Source of the DNA: Rhodocyclaceae bacterium
GTDB lineage: Bacteria; Pseudomonadota; Gammaproteobacteria; Burkholderiales; Ga0077523
Length of the DNA: 64,000 nucleotides
Assembly (NCBI GenBank): GCA_020248405.1
Contig: JADCHQ010000014.1
Location: 62,001-126,000 of the forward strand
Reading direction: 5' to 3'
The position numbers and the translations under genes are program-made. The notes below the pieces were generated by a model that was not told the origin of the DNA, made no database searches, and saw nothing but the letters and a program-made list of their open reading frames with translations. Positions 1-8,968 of this stretch are shown here, piece by piece. Each line of letters begins with the position of its first letter. Positions within the stretch are counted from its first letter, which is position 1.

Positions 1-277
1 CGTCGAGGCGATGGAAGAAGCTACCGCTCCAATAAATGAGAACGGACAGCCACGCGATGATGGACACCACCACTCCCATCCCAAGGGCCATGCCGCCAGC
101 GCCGAACACCAGATCCCGCAGCAGCCAGGTGTGCGCCGCGAAGGGAATGAGCACCGCCCACCGCACCCAGCCCGGCGCGGAACCGACGGTCGAGGGCGAA
201 GCAACAGCGCGCAACAGCACGAATCCCAATGCGGCGTACAGCGATGCTGCGAACAGGTGAAGTAAGATCAGTGGCAC
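1..277 (-). CDS. CcsA/YpjD-like cytochrome c assembly protein, N-terminal part (cut by window edge)
   Basis: The minus strand reads open from a GTG at 277-275 to base 1, giving 92 residues that begin (M)PLILLHLFAASLYAALG and continue as hydrophobic segments. They end in a WLSVLIYWSGSFF stretch. This is the usual N-terminus of the inner-membrane CcsA/HemX-like protein that lies divergent from ffh in many beta- and gammaproteobacteria, thought to help haem handling or cytochrome c maturation. The C-terminal part with the haem-handling WGxWxWD-type motif lies outside the window, so the family call rests on the N-terminus and the position next to ffh. No ATG fits as well as the GTG. Confidence 0.7.
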   Translation of the reverse strand, partial: MPLILLHLFAASLYAALGFVLLRAVASPSTVGSAPGWVRWAVLIPFAAHTWLLRDLVFGAGGMALGMGVVVSIIAWLSVLIYWSGSFFHRLD

Positions 278-351
278 TGTAGATTTCGCGCGACAAGAGC
301 AACGATAACAGTATAGGCACGTGTTGCGCGTACCGGCGCGCAGCAAGCACA

Positions 352-375
352 GCGTTACGATCACCGCGTTACGAT
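352..375. repeat. Two direct copies of GCGTTACGAT upstream of ffh
   Basis: The 10-mer GCGTTACGAT occurs at 352-361 and 366-375, a 14-base period, in the divergent gap between the CcsA-like gene and ffh. It may be a binding site or chance; no regulator is recognised. Confidence 0.3.
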
Positions 376-422
376 TATACCCAGCCCCCCTCCCATAACT
401 AACCCTCAAGCGTCCTCGCGCC

Positions 423-1775
423 ATGCTCGATGCCCTGACCCATCGCCTGTCCGGCGTCATCAAGACGCTGCGCGGCCAGTCCCGACTTACGGACGCCAAC
501 GTCCAGGATGCCCTGCGCGAGGTGCGCATGGCGCTGCTGGAAGCAGACGTGGCGCTACCGGTGGTGCGCGAGTTCATCGCGCGGGTCAAGGACAAGGCTC
601 TCGGTCAGGAGGTGGTGGGCAGCCTGACGCCGGGCCAGGCGTTGGTGGGCGTGGTGTTCGACGAGCTGAAGGCTCTCATGGGGGGCGATTCCGCGGCGCT
701 GGACCTCGCCACCGTACCCCCCGCGGTGGTTCTAATGGCGGGTTTGCAGGGCTCTGGCAAGACCACCACCTCAGGTAAGCTTGCCCGGTTGCTTCGCAGC
801 CAGAAGAAGAAAGTGCTGCTGGTGTCCTGCGACGTCTACCGGCCAGCCGCCATGGAGCAATTGCGCACCCTGGCCGGCCAGGCCGAGGCAGATTTCTTTC
901 CTGCCACACCAGATCAGCGGCCGGTCGAGATAGCCCTTTCCGCTCAACAGTGGGCGAAGCGTCATTACCACGAGGTGATGATCGTCGACACCGCGGGGCG
1001 TCTGGCGATTGACGAGGCGCTGATGCGTGAGATTCGCGACCTTCACGCGGCCCTCTCCCCGGTGGAAACGCTGTTCGTGGTGGACTCCATGCAGGGTCAG
1101 GATGCAGTCAACACCGCGAAGGCATTTTCCGAGGCGTTGCCCCTCACCGGCATAGTGCTTACCAAGCTTGACGGCGATTCCCGCGGTGGCGCAGCACTCT
1201 CGGTGCGACAGGTGACCGGCGCACCGATCAAGTTCGCGGGGACCAGCGAGAAGCTTTCCGGCCTGGAAGCCTTTCATCCCGAGCGCATGGCGTCGCGTAT
1301 CCTCGGCATGGGCGACGTTTTGTCGCTCATCGAGGATGTGCGCCGCGAGGTGGACGTGCAGGAAGCCGAGAAATTCGCTCGCAAGGTCCAGGCGGGTGGT
1401 GGCTTCGACCTGGACGATTTTCGCGCACAACTTCTGCAGATGAAGAAACTGGGCGGTGTGGAAGCGCTCATGGACAAGTTGCCCGCCCAAATGGCCCAGG
1501 CTGCCCAGGCGGGCCAGGCCCGCCTGGGCGACCACAAGATTGCCCGCACCGTGGGCATCATTGATTCCATGACCCCGCTGGAGCGCCGCAAGCCCGAGCT
1601 CCTCAAGGCCTCCCGCAAGCGCCGTATCGCGGGTGGCGCCGGGGTGCAGGTTCAGGAAGTCAATCGACTGCTCAAGGAATTCGAGCAGGTGCAAAAGATC
1701 GCCAAGATGATGAAGGGCGGCGGCATGCAAAAGCTGATGCGCGGCATGCGCGGCATGTTGCCTGGCATGCGCTGA
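423..1775 (+). CDS. ffh: Signal recognition particle protein Ffh
   Basis: GTPase subunit of the signal recognition particle: with 4.5S RNA it binds hydrophobic signal sequences on nascent chains and delivers ribosomes to FtsY and SecYEG. The 450 residues have family-typical length. An N-terminal four-helix domain is followed by the G domain, with P-loop GLQGSGKTTT at 107-116, DVYRPAAMEQL, DTAGR and TKLDGDSRGG. The C-terminal M domain is methionine-rich and ends in MMKGGGMQKLMRGMRGMLPGMR-like sequence that binds RNA and signal peptides. It stands alone, divergent from the CcsA-like gene and convergent with the peroxidase gene. Confidence 0.98.
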   Translation: MLDALTHRLSGVIKTLRGQSRLTDANVQDALREVRMALLEADVALPVVREFIARVKDKALGQEVVGSLTPGQALVGVVFDELKALMGGDSAALDLATVPPAVVLMAGLQGSGKTTTSGKLARLLRSQKKKVLLVSCDVYRPAAMEQLRTLAGQAEADFFPATPDQRPVEIALSAQQWAKRHYHEVMIVDTAGRLAIDEALMREIRDLHAALSPVETLFVVDSMQGQDAVNTAKAFSEALPLTGIVLTKLDGDSRGGAALSVRQVTGAPIKFAGTSEKLSGLEAFHPERMASRILGMGDVLSLIEDVRREVDVQEAEKFARKVQAGGGFDLDDFRAQLLQMKKLGGVEALMDKLPAQMAQAAQAGQARLGDHKIARTVGIIDSMTPLERRKPELLKASRKRRIAGGAGVQVQEVNRLLKEFEQVQKIAKMMKGGGMQKLMRGMRGMLPGMR

Positions 1776-1788
1776 AAGCCGCAATGCG

Positions 1789-1808
1789 GGCGGGCCGCTT
1801 GACCCGCC
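1789..1808. terminator. Weak hairpin between convergent ffh and peroxidase genes
   Basis: GGCGGG (1789-1794) can pair with CCCGCC (1803-1808) around an 8-base loop between the two convergent stop codons. There is no T-run on either side, so termination here is only a possibility. Confidence 0.3.
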
Positions 1809-1822
1809 GCGATGCCGAGGGG

Positions 1823-2872
1823 TTACTTGGCGTTGGCGGTGAAGGGCCCTGGCGGCAGCACCGGTGGCTCGCGAAAGTGGGCCGGCATCTCTCCGGTGAG
1901 GCTCTCCAGGAACACCTCCATGTCTTCCACGTCTTCGTCCGACAGCAGCTTGCCCAGTTGCGTCAACCCCATGACGCGGATGGCCTCGGACAGCGATGTC
2001 ACGGAGCCATCGTGGAAGTAGGGGGCGGTGCGCGCAATGTTGCGCAGCATGGGCACCTTGAACACGTAGGTATCAGCCTCGTTTCCGGTTTCCAGGAATC
2101 GGCCCTTGTCCACCTCGGTGCTCTTGGTCACGGTCCAGTAATCCACCACCAGGCCGAACTTCTGGTACATGGTGCCGCCCAGAAGCGGGCCGCGGTGGCA
2201 GGAGCCACAACCCGCGTTCATGAACTTCACCATGCCCAGACGCTGCTGTGGGGTGAGCGCGCCCATGTCCCCTGAGAGATAGCGGTCAAAGGGTGCGGGG
2301 GTGGACAACGTGCGTTCGTAGGCGCCGATGGCCTTGCCCCAATTCTCGGGCGTGATCGGGTCCGCCTCCCCAGGGAAGGCCTTTTCGAACAACGGCCGGT
2401 AGCCAGGGATGGCCCTGATTTTCGCCATGGCAGAGGGCAGGTCGGGGTTGGCGTAGGAGACCTTTCCTGTGAGCGCGCGCCAAGCCTGCTCCTCCACGTC
2501 CTTGCGGTTGCCTCCGAAGTGCTGAACGAATTGCCCCGCCGTGTTGAGCACTGTGGAGGCGTTGCGCGGCACGGGCCGGCTCTGCGCGCCGAAGGACTTG
2601 GGCAGCGCATCGATACCGTAGAGCGATGGTTGATGGCAGCGGGCACAACTCACCGTGCCATCCAGGGAAACACGCGGCTCGAAGAACAGCATGCGGCCCA
2701 ACTCGACCTTCTCGGGGGTGATGGGGTTTTCGGGGTTCTCGAAACGCGCTGGAAGCTTTCCGAAATTCTCGCGGGCGTCGGCGAGGTGCTGTTCGTCGCC
2801 GTTGTGGGCCGAGACGGGTGGCAGCAACAGGGCGCAGGCGGAGGCGATGACGGCGGGTGTGAGTCTGTTCAT
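1823..2872 (-). CDS. Di-haem cytochrome c peroxidase (CcpA/MauG family)
   Basis: Periplasmic enzyme that reduces hydrogen peroxide to water with electrons from c-type cytochromes. The chosen ATG at 2872 opens a Sec signal peptide (MNRLTPAVIASACALLLPPVSA) and has an AGGAAG-type ribosome site just upstream; the frame stays open 21 codons further but lacks such signals. The 349-residue product has two covalent haem sites, CARCH at 76-80 and CGSCH at 222-226, with family segments such as LGRMLFFEPRLS-like and SVTSL near the C-terminus. MauG-type oxidases share this fold, so peroxidase versus other oxidase activity cannot be settled from sequence. Confidence 0.92.
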   Translation of the reverse strand: MNRLTPAVIASACALLLPPVSAHNGDEQHLADARENFGKLPARFENPENPITPEKVELGRMLFFEPRVSLDGTVSCARCHQPSLYGIDALPKSFGAQSRPVPRNASTVLNTAGQFVQHFGGNRKDVEEQAWRALTGKVSYANPDLPSAMAKIRAIPGYRPLFEKAFPGEADPITPENWGKAIGAYERTLSTPAPFDRYLSGDMGALTPQQRLGMVKFMNAGCGSCHRGPLLGGTMYQKFGLVVDYWTVTKSTEVDKGRFLETGNEADTYVFKVPMLRNIARTAPYFHDGSVTSLSEAIRVMGLTQLGKLLSDEDVEDMEVFLESLTGEMPAHFREPPVLPPGPFTANAK

Positions 2873-3095
2873 GGAAGGACTTCCTTTCGAGGAGTCGAGG
2901 CGTTCTCTGGCGATCATTATAGGAACGCCGCGCACCGCTGGCGCTGGCGAACGTCTAGGGCCCCCTGGCTGTCACAGAGAGCTCATGGCGCAGTCACTGC
3001 GTCGGTTACACTCATCCGGGTGCCGCTGTCCCTGCGCCAGGCGCTCCGATTTTTCGGCGCTGCGCCGGCGCCCCACCACCGGAGATTGAATCCCC

Positions 3096-3854
3096 ATGCG
3101 CTTTGTCCTTAGCCTGGTGCTTTTGCTGCTGTGCGTGCAGGTGCATGCCCAGGACTATCCGCGCGAGAAGCGCTGGGCTGACCAGGTGGTGCCCGGCCTC
3201 GTGGTGGGTGAGGCGGTGTGGATTGCCCAGAAGAACGATCACAAGTTCCTCAGCCTCTGGACCGAGGCCGAAAAGCCCCGTGGCGCCATCATCCTGGCGC
3301 ACGGACGGGGCTGGAATCCCGATTTCGAGCTCTACGGCGTGCTTCGGGTGAAGCTCGCCGAGCAGGGTTACTCCACTCTTTCCATCCAACTCCCCATCCT
3401 GGGCGGCGGCGCCAAGATCGGTGATTACATCCCCACCTATCCCGAGGCGGCGGAGCGGTTCCATCTGGCGGCCAACTGGCTCAAGGCCCGGGGGTACAAC
3501 AACGTTTCCATCGTCTCCCACAGCCTTGGCGCCACCATGGCCAACCAGTATCTGATCAACACCAGCGATACCCATGTGAAGGCCTGGGTGTTCATCGGCA
3601 TCATCAACGGGCTGGAAGAGATGTTCCGCATCAAGATTCCCGTGTTGGACGTGTATGGCAGCAAAGACTGGGAGGTCACCCAGGTGGGCGCCTACGAGCG
3701 CCGGCGCCAGATTCAGAAAATTACCGGCTCCCAGCAGGTGGTGGTCGCGGATGCGCTGCACTTTTTCGAACAGAAGGAAGACGAACTCGTCAAGGTAGTG
3801 GTCGCCTGGCTGGACGAGGTGTTCCGCAATCAGCCCAAGCCCTCCGAGCGTTGA
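3096..3854 (+). CDS. Exported alpha/beta hydrolase, DUF3530 family
   Basis: The 252-residue product starts with a signal peptide (MRFVLSLVLLLLCVQVHAQ) and has the DUF3530 alpha/beta hydrolase core. A likely catalytic triad is visible: Ser143 in SHSLGA, Asp191 in VYGSKDW and His222 in ADALHFF. An ILAHGRGWNPD segment near 66-76 matches an oxyanion-hole loop. The substrate is unknown; a periplasmic esterase or peptidase-like role would be a guess. It is monocistronic between the divergent peroxidase gene and the rpsP operon. Confidence 0.8.
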   Translation: MRFVLSLVLLLLCVQVHAQDYPREKRWADQVVPGLVVGEAVWIAQKNDHKFLSLWTEAEKPRGAIILAHGRGWNPDFELYGVLRVKLAEQGYSTLSIQLPILGGGAKIGDYIPTYPEAAERFHLAANWLKARGYNNVSIVSHSLGATMANQYLINTSDTHVKAWVFIGIINGLEEMFRIKIPVLDVYGSKDWEVTQVGAYERRRQIQKITGSQQVVVADALHFFEQKEDELVKVVVAWLDEVFRNQPKPSER

Positions 3855-3947
3855 GAGCCCGGGAGCGGGCCGGGCGCAGCGCTTGCCAAGCGCCGGTCCT
3901 TGCCGCTACCATTCGCGCCTTTTTGCCGATTACCCTAGGAAAAACCA

Positions 3948-4205
3948 ATGGTTGTAATCCGACTCGCCCGCGGCGGCGCGAAGAAACGTCCGTTTTTCAA
4001 CGTTGTCGTGGCGGATTCCCGCGAGCCGCGCGACGGTCGCTTCATCGAGCGCGTGGGGTTCTACAATCCCGTTGCGCCCGAAGGTGACGTGAAATTGCGT
4101 ATCGACCTTCAGCGCTTGGCACACTGGAAAAGCAAGGGTGCCAAGCCCTCCGAAACCGTCGAGCGTCTGGCCAAGCAGTTTGGAAAGTCTGCCGTCGCAG
4201 CCTGA
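3948..4205 (+). CDS. rpsP: 30S ribosomal protein S16
   Basis: Small-subunit ribosomal protein needed for 30S assembly. The 85 residues begin [21 protein letters not shown] and contain [14 protein letters not shown], which is diagnostic for S16. It is the first gene of the conserved rpsP-rimM-trmD-rplS operon; rimM begins within or just after its end. Confidence 0.98.
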   Translation: MVVIRLARGGAKKRPFFNVVVADSREPRDGRFIERVGFYNPVAPEGDVKLRIDLQRLAHWKSKGAKPSETVERLAKQFGKSAVAA

Positions 4206-4710
4206 CCTTCCGGTGGTTCTGGGGCGTATTGCGTCGCCCCATGGCGTGAAGGGCTGGGTAAAAGTCCAGGGGTTTGGCCATACGCCGGATACCCTGCTGC
4301 AGCAAAGCGCGTGGTGGATCGGTAGCCGGCACGATTGGAGGGTTTTCACGGTCGTTGCAAGCAGGGCTCATGGGAACACCGTCCTCGCCAAGCTCGAAGG
4401 CTTGGAATCACGCGAGGCGGCCATGGCTCTCAAGGGCTCGGAAGTGGGGATCCCTCGGGATCGGTTTCCTGTTGCGGAGGAAGGCGAGTACTACTGGACC
4501 GACCTGCAGGGCATGCAGGTCGTGAATCGAGAAGGAGTGCACCTGGGGTCGGTGGACTCGTTGTTCAGCAACGGAGCCCAGAGCGTTTTGGTGGTTCGTT
4601 GTGGCGATCATGAAGGTGAGTGGTTGATTCCCTTCGTGGCGGCCTTCGTGGACGATGTGGATGAAGCCACCCGGCGGATTCGGGTAGATTGGCGTCCCGA
4701 GTGGCAGTGA
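4180..4710 (+). CDS. rimM: Ribosome maturation factor RimM
   Basis: Binds S19 in the 30S head and helps process 16S rRNA. The N-terminal RimM domain shows [20 protein letters not shown]; the C-terminal PRC-barrel shows [16 protein letters not shown] and [16 protein letters not shown]. The start is uncertain. An ATG at 4138 would overlap rpsP by 68 bases; a TTG at 4180 gives 176 residues; a GTG at 4213, just after the rpsP stop, gives 165 and matches where homologues begin. No clear ribosome site separates them, which suggests translational coupling to rpsP. Confidence 0.93.
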   Translation: MESLPSQPDLPVVLGRIASPHGVKGWVKVQGFGHTPDTLLQQSAWWIGSRHDWRVFTVVASRAHGNTVLAKLEGLESREAAMALKGSEVGIPRDRFPVAEEGEYYWTDLQGMQVVNREGVHLGSVDSLFSNGAQSVLVVRCGDHEGEWLIPFVAAFVDDVDEATRRIRVDWRPEWQ

Positions 4711-5489
4711 AGCAGTTCGACATCGTCACATTGTTTCCGGCCATGTTCGATGCCCTTACTGAATGGGGTATTTCGGGCCGGGCGCGTGAGGTGAGGGCGT
4801 ATCAACTGGTGGCGTGGAATCCGCGCGATTTCGCGGCCAACGCCTACAGGACAGTGGATGATCGCCCCTACGGCGGCGGGCCCGGCATGGTAATGATGGC
4901 CGACCCGCTGGCGAAGGCGGTGCGGGCAGCACGGCAGCGGCAGAACAGCCAGGGCGTGCGCGATTCTCGCGTGGTGCACTTGTCGCCTCAGGGCCGTGTG
5001 CTCGACCACGCGGGCGTTATTCGCCTGGCAGCTTGCGAAGGACTGGTTTTGTTGTGCGGGCGTTATGAAGGTGTGGATGAGCGCCTGGTGGAGCGGGAAG
5101 TGGACGAGGAGATTTCCATCGGCGACTTCGTGCTCTCCGGAGGCGAGTTGGCGGCCATGGTGGTGCTGGATGCCGTGATCCGGCAGTTGCCCGGTGTGTT
5201 GGGCGATGAGGGGTCAGCCCGGGAAGACTCGTTCGTCCAGGGCTTGCTGGACTTTCCGCATTACACGCGGCCCGAGGTGTTCGAGGGCGTCGTGGTGCCG
5301 CCGGTTCTCATGTCTGGCAACCACGCGCTCATCGCGCGCTGGCGGTTGAAGCAGTCTCTGGGGCGCACATGGCTGCGGCGTCCCGATCTGTTGACGAAGT
5401 TGGACTTGACGCAGGCGCAGCGCAAGCTGCTTGAAGAATTCCAGGCGGAACATGCCGCCGTGAACGATGCAAGGAGTCGTACCTCATGA
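4707..5489 (+). CDS. trmD: tRNA (guanine37-N1)-methyltransferase TrmD
   Basis: Methylates G37 of tRNAs reading CNN codons using S-adenosylmethionine, preventing +1 frameshifts. The product of about 260 residues shows the SPOUT trefoil-knot motifs [12 protein letters not shown] and [21 protein letters not shown] at 4707 overlaps the rimM stop as GTGA and gives the usual [11 protein letters not shown] start; in-frame GTG 4701 and TTG 4689 are alternatives. The stop overlaps rplS as ATGA, so translation of the operon is coupled. Confidence 0.97.
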   Translation: MKQFDIVTLFPAMFDALTEWGISGRAREVRAYQLVAWNPRDFAANAYRTVDDRPYGGGPGMVMMADPLAKAVRAARQRQNSQGVRDSRVVHLSPQGRVLDHAGVIRLAACEGLVLLCGRYEGVDERLVEREVDEEISIGDFVLSGGELAAMVVLDAVIRQLPGVLGDEGSAREDSFVQGLLDFPHYTRPEVFEGVVVPPVLMSGNHALIARWRLKQSLGRTWLRRPDLLTKLDLTQAQRKLLEEFQAEHAAVNDARSRTS

Positions 5490-5890
5490 ACCTGATCGCC
5501 ACCCTTGAAGCCGAGGAAATCCAGCGCCTCGGCAAAAACATTCCTGCCTTCGCCCCTGGCGATACGGTGGTCGTCAACGTCAACGTGGTGGAAGGCGAGC
5601 GAAAGCGCGTCCAGGCCTATGAAGGCGTGGTCATCGCCAAGCGTAACCGCGGACTCAACTCGTCCTTCATCGTGCGCAAGATTTCCTCGGGCGAGGGCGT
5701 GGAGCGCACCTTCCAGACCTATTCGCCGCTGATCGCCTCCATCGACGTGAAGCGGCGCGGCGACGTGCGCCGTGCCAAGCTTTATTACTTGCGCGAGCGG
5801 TCCGGCAAGTCGGCGCGCATCCGCGAGAAACTCGCGGTTCGCACCCCTGCCAAGGCCGCGCCAGCCGAGGCGCCCGCCGCCCAGGCCTGA
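5486..5890 (+). CDS. rplS: 50S ribosomal protein L19
   Basis: Large-subunit protein at the 30S-50S interface. The 134-residue sequence has the L19 core ([49 protein letters not shown]) followed by an Ala/Pro-rich tail of about 20 residues. It overlaps the trmD stop by ATGA and is the last gene before a strong terminator. Confidence 0.98.
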   Translation: MNLIATLEAEEIQRLGKNIPAFAPGDTVVVNVNVVEGERKRVQAYEGVVIAKRNRGLNSSFIVRKISSGEGVERTFQTYSPLIASIDVKRRGDVRRAKLYYLRERSGKSARIREKLAVRTPAKAAPAEAPAAQA

Positions 5891-5907
5891 TCCCGGCGGC
5901 ATGCTGC

Positions 5908-5937
5908 AAAAAACGGCCCCTGGCGGGGCCGTTTTTT
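5908..5937 (+). terminator. Rho-independent terminator of the rpsP operon
   Basis: CGGCCCC (5914-5920) and GGGGCCG (5925-5931) form a 7-bp GC stem with a TGGC loop, flanked by six A before and six T after. It is a textbook intrinsic terminator and also separates the ribosomal operon from the TAXI gene about 27 bases downstream. Confidence 0.93.
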
Positions 5938-5963
5938 GTTGCGCGGGTTCTACAATGCCCGCC

Positions 5964-6926
5964 ATGAAAATCTCTCGCCATTTACGAGCGCTGCTGCTCG
6001 CCACGCTCATCGTGCTGCCGGCAGCCTCGGTCGCCCAGTCACGCACCATCACCATCGGCTCCGGCAACACCGGAGGGGTGTACTACCCGCTGGGTGGAGG
6101 CCTGGCCCAGTTGCTCACTCGTTCCATTCCCGGCTGGCAGGCCACTGCCGAGGTGACCGGCGGCTCGGTGGACAACCTCAAGCTGGTGGGCACCGGCAAG
6201 GCCGACCTGGGTTTTGCCATGGCGGACGTGAGCTGGGACGCTTTCAACGGGCAGGACCGGTTCGCTGGCAGGAAGCTGCCGCTTCGCACCCTCATGGTGC
6301 TCTACCCGAACCGAATGCACGTGGCTACCACCGAGGCGAGCGGTATCCAGACCATGAAGGATCTGGACGGTCGGCGGGTGTCCTTGGGCTCGCCGGGGGG
6401 CGCCACGGAAATCATGGCGCTGCGGGTGCTCGAAGCCTACGGGCTGGCCGAGCGCGTGCGCCGCGAGCGTCTGTCAGTCAACGAGTCGGTCAATGCCATC
6501 AAGGACCGGAAGATCGAGGCCTTCTTCTGGGTCGGCGGCGTGCCCACGGCGGCCGTCACCGACCTGGCCGCCACGCCTGGCACCCGGCTGCGGCTTCTCG
6601 ACCACGGCGAGGCGGTGGAATCCATGAACCGCAAGTACGGGCCGCTCTATAGCCGCACGCTCATCGCCAAGGGCCAGTACCCGGGGCTGGAACGCGACGT
6701 GGACATCGCCAACGTCTGGAATCTGCTGGTGGTGAACGAAGCCATGAGCGAGGCTGATGCCTATGCCATCGTCAAGACCGTGTTCGAGCGCAAGCCGGAA
6801 CTGGTGGCCGTGCACAAGGAATTCGCCCACCTGTCCCTTGACTACCAGAGCCGCGGCGGCTCGCCGATTCCTTTCCATCCCGGCGCCGCGCGCTACTTTT
6901 CCGAGAAGGGCGTCAAGGGGCTGTGA
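5964..6926 (+). CDS. TAXI-family TRAP transporter substrate-binding protein
   Basis: Periplasmic solute receptor of a TRAP secondary importer. From ATG 5964 (an alternative ATG lies at 5955) the 320-residue product has a signal peptide ending PAASVAQS and the TAXI signature region ITIGSGNTGGVYYPLGGGLA, then a GKADLGFAMAD pocket segment and VSLGSPGGATEIMALRVLEAYG. The membrane partner follows 84 bases later in the same direction. Characterised TAXI receptors bind glutamate or other organic acids; the ligand cannot be predicted here. Confidence 0.93.
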   Translation: MKISRHLRALLLATLIVLPAASVAQSRTITIGSGNTGGVYYPLGGGLAQLLTRSIPGWQATAEVTGGSVDNLKLVGTGKADLGFAMADVSWDAFNGQDRFAGRKLPLRTLMVLYPNRMHVATTEASGIQTMKDLDGRRVSLGSPGGATEIMALRVLEAYGLAERVRRERLSVNESVNAIKDRKIEAFFWVGGVPTAAVTDLAATPGTRLRLLDHGEAVESMNRKYGPLYSRTLIAKGQYPGLERDVDIANVWNLLVVNEAMSEADAYAIVKTVFERKPELVAVHKEFAHLSLDYQSRGGSPIPFHPGAARYFSEKGVKGL

Positions 6927-7010
6927 CGCTCACCGTCCAAGGGCCCCGCACGTGATCGCCGCCCGTGCGACGCCTGCGTTCATGAGCCTGCAAGCCGCCG
7001 GTTTGCCCTC

Positions 7011-8924
7011 GTGAGCGCGCCGGGGGATCCACAAAGCTTCATAGAGCAGGAGGAGGGCGCGACCCACCGCCTGAGGGGTCCGCTGGCGTGGTTCATCTTC
7101 GCGGCGCTGGTGGCGGTGGCGCTGTTGCACCTGTATGCGGCAGTGGAGGTGGTGAGCGCGCCGGTGCTGCGCGTGGCTCACGTGGGCGCAACCCTCGCGC
7201 TGCTGCTGCTCACCTTCCCCTCCACCCTGCGTCTGCGCGATCGTGTGATGCCCTGGGACTGGTTGGCTGCGGGAGCGGCGCTGGCCGTCTCGGCGTGGCT
7301 GCTGCACGACTGGGACGGCATCGCCGATCGCGCCACGGAACCCACCGCCATGGACAAGGCAGTGGGCGTGGTGTTGGTGCTGCTGGTGCTGGAGGCGGTG
7401 CGTCGCGCCTCGGGCTGGATCATGCCGGCCGTGGTGGCGGCGTTTATCGGCTACGCCTTTGGCGGGCCCTGGCTGCCGCCCCCGTGGACACATCGCGGCT
7501 ATGACCTCGACCGCTTCACTGGCCACATGACCATGACGCTGGAGGGCATCTTCGGCACCCCCGTGGATGTGAGCGCCACGCTCATCATTCTGTTCACCCT
7601 GTATGGTGCGCTGCTGGCACGCTCGGGCGCAGGGCGGTTTTTCATCGACTTTGCACTCGCCGTCATGGGCCGGCGGAGGGGCGCGCCGGGACGGGCCGTG
7701 GTGCTGGGCTCTTTCCTGCTGGGCGGCCCTTCCGGCAGTGGCGTGGCCACCACCGTGACGCTGGGCTCGGTGGCGTGGCCACTACTTTCCCGCTCTGGCT
7801 ACGCCAAGGAGGCCGCTGGCGGCTTGCTCGCCGCCGGCGGCCTTGGAGCGATTCTTTCGCCACCGGTGCTGGGCGCAGCCGCCTTTCTGATCGCCGAGTT
7901 CCTGAAGATTTCCTACCTCGAGGTGATCCGCATGGCGGTGATCCCGACGGTGCTCTATTACCTGTCCTTGTTCGTGATGGTGGAACTGGATGCGCGCCGT
8001 ATCGGCGCCGCCGCCGTGGCGCACCCGTCGGTCCGCGCCTGGCCCCTGGTGAAGCGCGAGGGTTTCCACTTTCTGTCGCTGATCGCCGTGGTGGCGCTCC
8101 TGCTGTGGGGGTTTTCGCCGGCCATGAGCGTGTTCTGGGCCATGGTGCTGGCGGTGGCCGCAAGCTTTCTCGGCCGCCGGGCCGATTGGCTCACCCCGCC
8201 GCGGCTGGCTGGAGCGCTGGCGGAGGGCAGCCGCGGCGTACTGGCCATCGCCGCCACCTGCGCCGCTGCCGGCATCATCGTGGGCGTGGTGACGCTCACC
8301 GGCCTGGGCCTGAAGTTCAGCGGCATCGTTATCGATTACGCGGGTGGCAGCCGCGCGCTCACCGCGCTCTACACCGCGCTCATCGTCTGGATCGTGGGCC
8401 TGGCGGTACCCGTGACCGCCTCCTACATCATCTGCGCCGTGGTGGCGGCGCCGGCGCTGGTGCAGGCCGGCGTGTCTGAGCCGGCAGCGCACATGTTCAT
8501 CTTCTACTACGCGGTGCTGTCGGAGGTTTCGCCGCCCACGGCGCTGTCGCCCTTCGCGGCCGCCGCCATCACCGGGGGTGATCCCTATCGCACCACGCTG
8601 CAGTCGTGGAAGTACACGCTGCCTGCCTTCGTGACCCCGTTCATGTTCGTGCTCGCGCCCGAGGGCACCGGCCTGCTGCTGCAGGGCAGCCCCGCAGCGG
8701 TGCTGCAAGTGTCGGTGACCGCCGCGGCAGGCGTGGTGGCGCTGGCCTGCGCTGCCCAGGGCTGGCTGCGCGGGCGGCTAGCCGGATTCGAGCGGCTGGT
8801 GTTGTTCGCCGCGGGGTTGCTGTTGGCGTGGTCGGCGGCCTGGAGCGACCTGGCCGGCGTGGCGCTGGGCGCGGTCGCGGTGCTGGCGCATCTGGCACGC
8901 ACCAGGCGCGCGCCGCACCCGTGA
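7011..8924 (+). CDS. TRAP transporter fused permease (4TM + 12TM)
   Basis: Inner-membrane component pairing with the upstream TAXI receptor for ion-driven uptake. The 637 residues start at a GTG, with a short soluble N-terminus followed by about sixteen hydrophobic segments; DctQ-like and DctM-like parts are joined as is typical for TAXI systems. DctM-type motifs visible include SFLLGGPSGSGVATTVTLGS near 225-245 and GGLGAILSPPVLGAAAFLIAEF near 268-290. The stop overlaps an in-frame GTG of the xerD reading frame, so coupling to xerD is possible. Confidence 0.93.
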   Translation: MSAPGDPQSFIEQEEGATHRLRGPLAWFIFAALVAVALLHLYAAVEVVSAPVLRVAHVGATLALLLLTFPSTLRLRDRVMPWDWLAAGAALAVSAWLLHDWDGIADRATEPTAMDKAVGVVLVLLVLEAVRRASGWIMPAVVAAFIGYAFGGPWLPPPWTHRGYDLDRFTGHMTMTLEGIFGTPVDVSATLIILFTLYGALLARSGAGRFFIDFALAVMGRRRGAPGRAVVLGSFLLGGPSGSGVATTVTLGSVAWPLLSRSGYAKEAAGGLLAAGGLGAILSPPVLGAAAFLIAEFLKISYLEVIRMAVIPTVLYYLSLFVMVELDARRIGAAAVAHPSVRAWPLVKREGFHFLSLIAVVALLLWGFSPAMSVFWAMVLAVAASFLGRRADWLTPPRLAGALAEGSRGVLAIAATCAAAGIIVGVVTLTGLGLKFSGIVIDYAGGSRALTALYTALIVWIVGLAVPVTASYIICAVVAAPALVQAGVSEPAAHMFIFYYAVLSEVSPPTALSPFAAAAITGGDPYRTTLQSWKYTLPAFVTPFMFVLAPEGTGLLLQGSPAAVLQVSVTAAAGVVALACAAQGWLRGRLAGFERLVLFAAGLLLAWSAAWSDLAGVALGAVAVLAHLARTRRAPHP

Positions 8925-8968
8925 AGGGTGCGTTCCCGGCTGGCGCTCTCTCCCCGGAGGAGACGGCC

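Noticed and set aside
8606..8968. Upstream extension of the xerD frame inside the TRAP permease gene
   Set aside because: The extension has shadow composition; ATG 8969 has a strong ribosome site and matches the XerD N-terminus.
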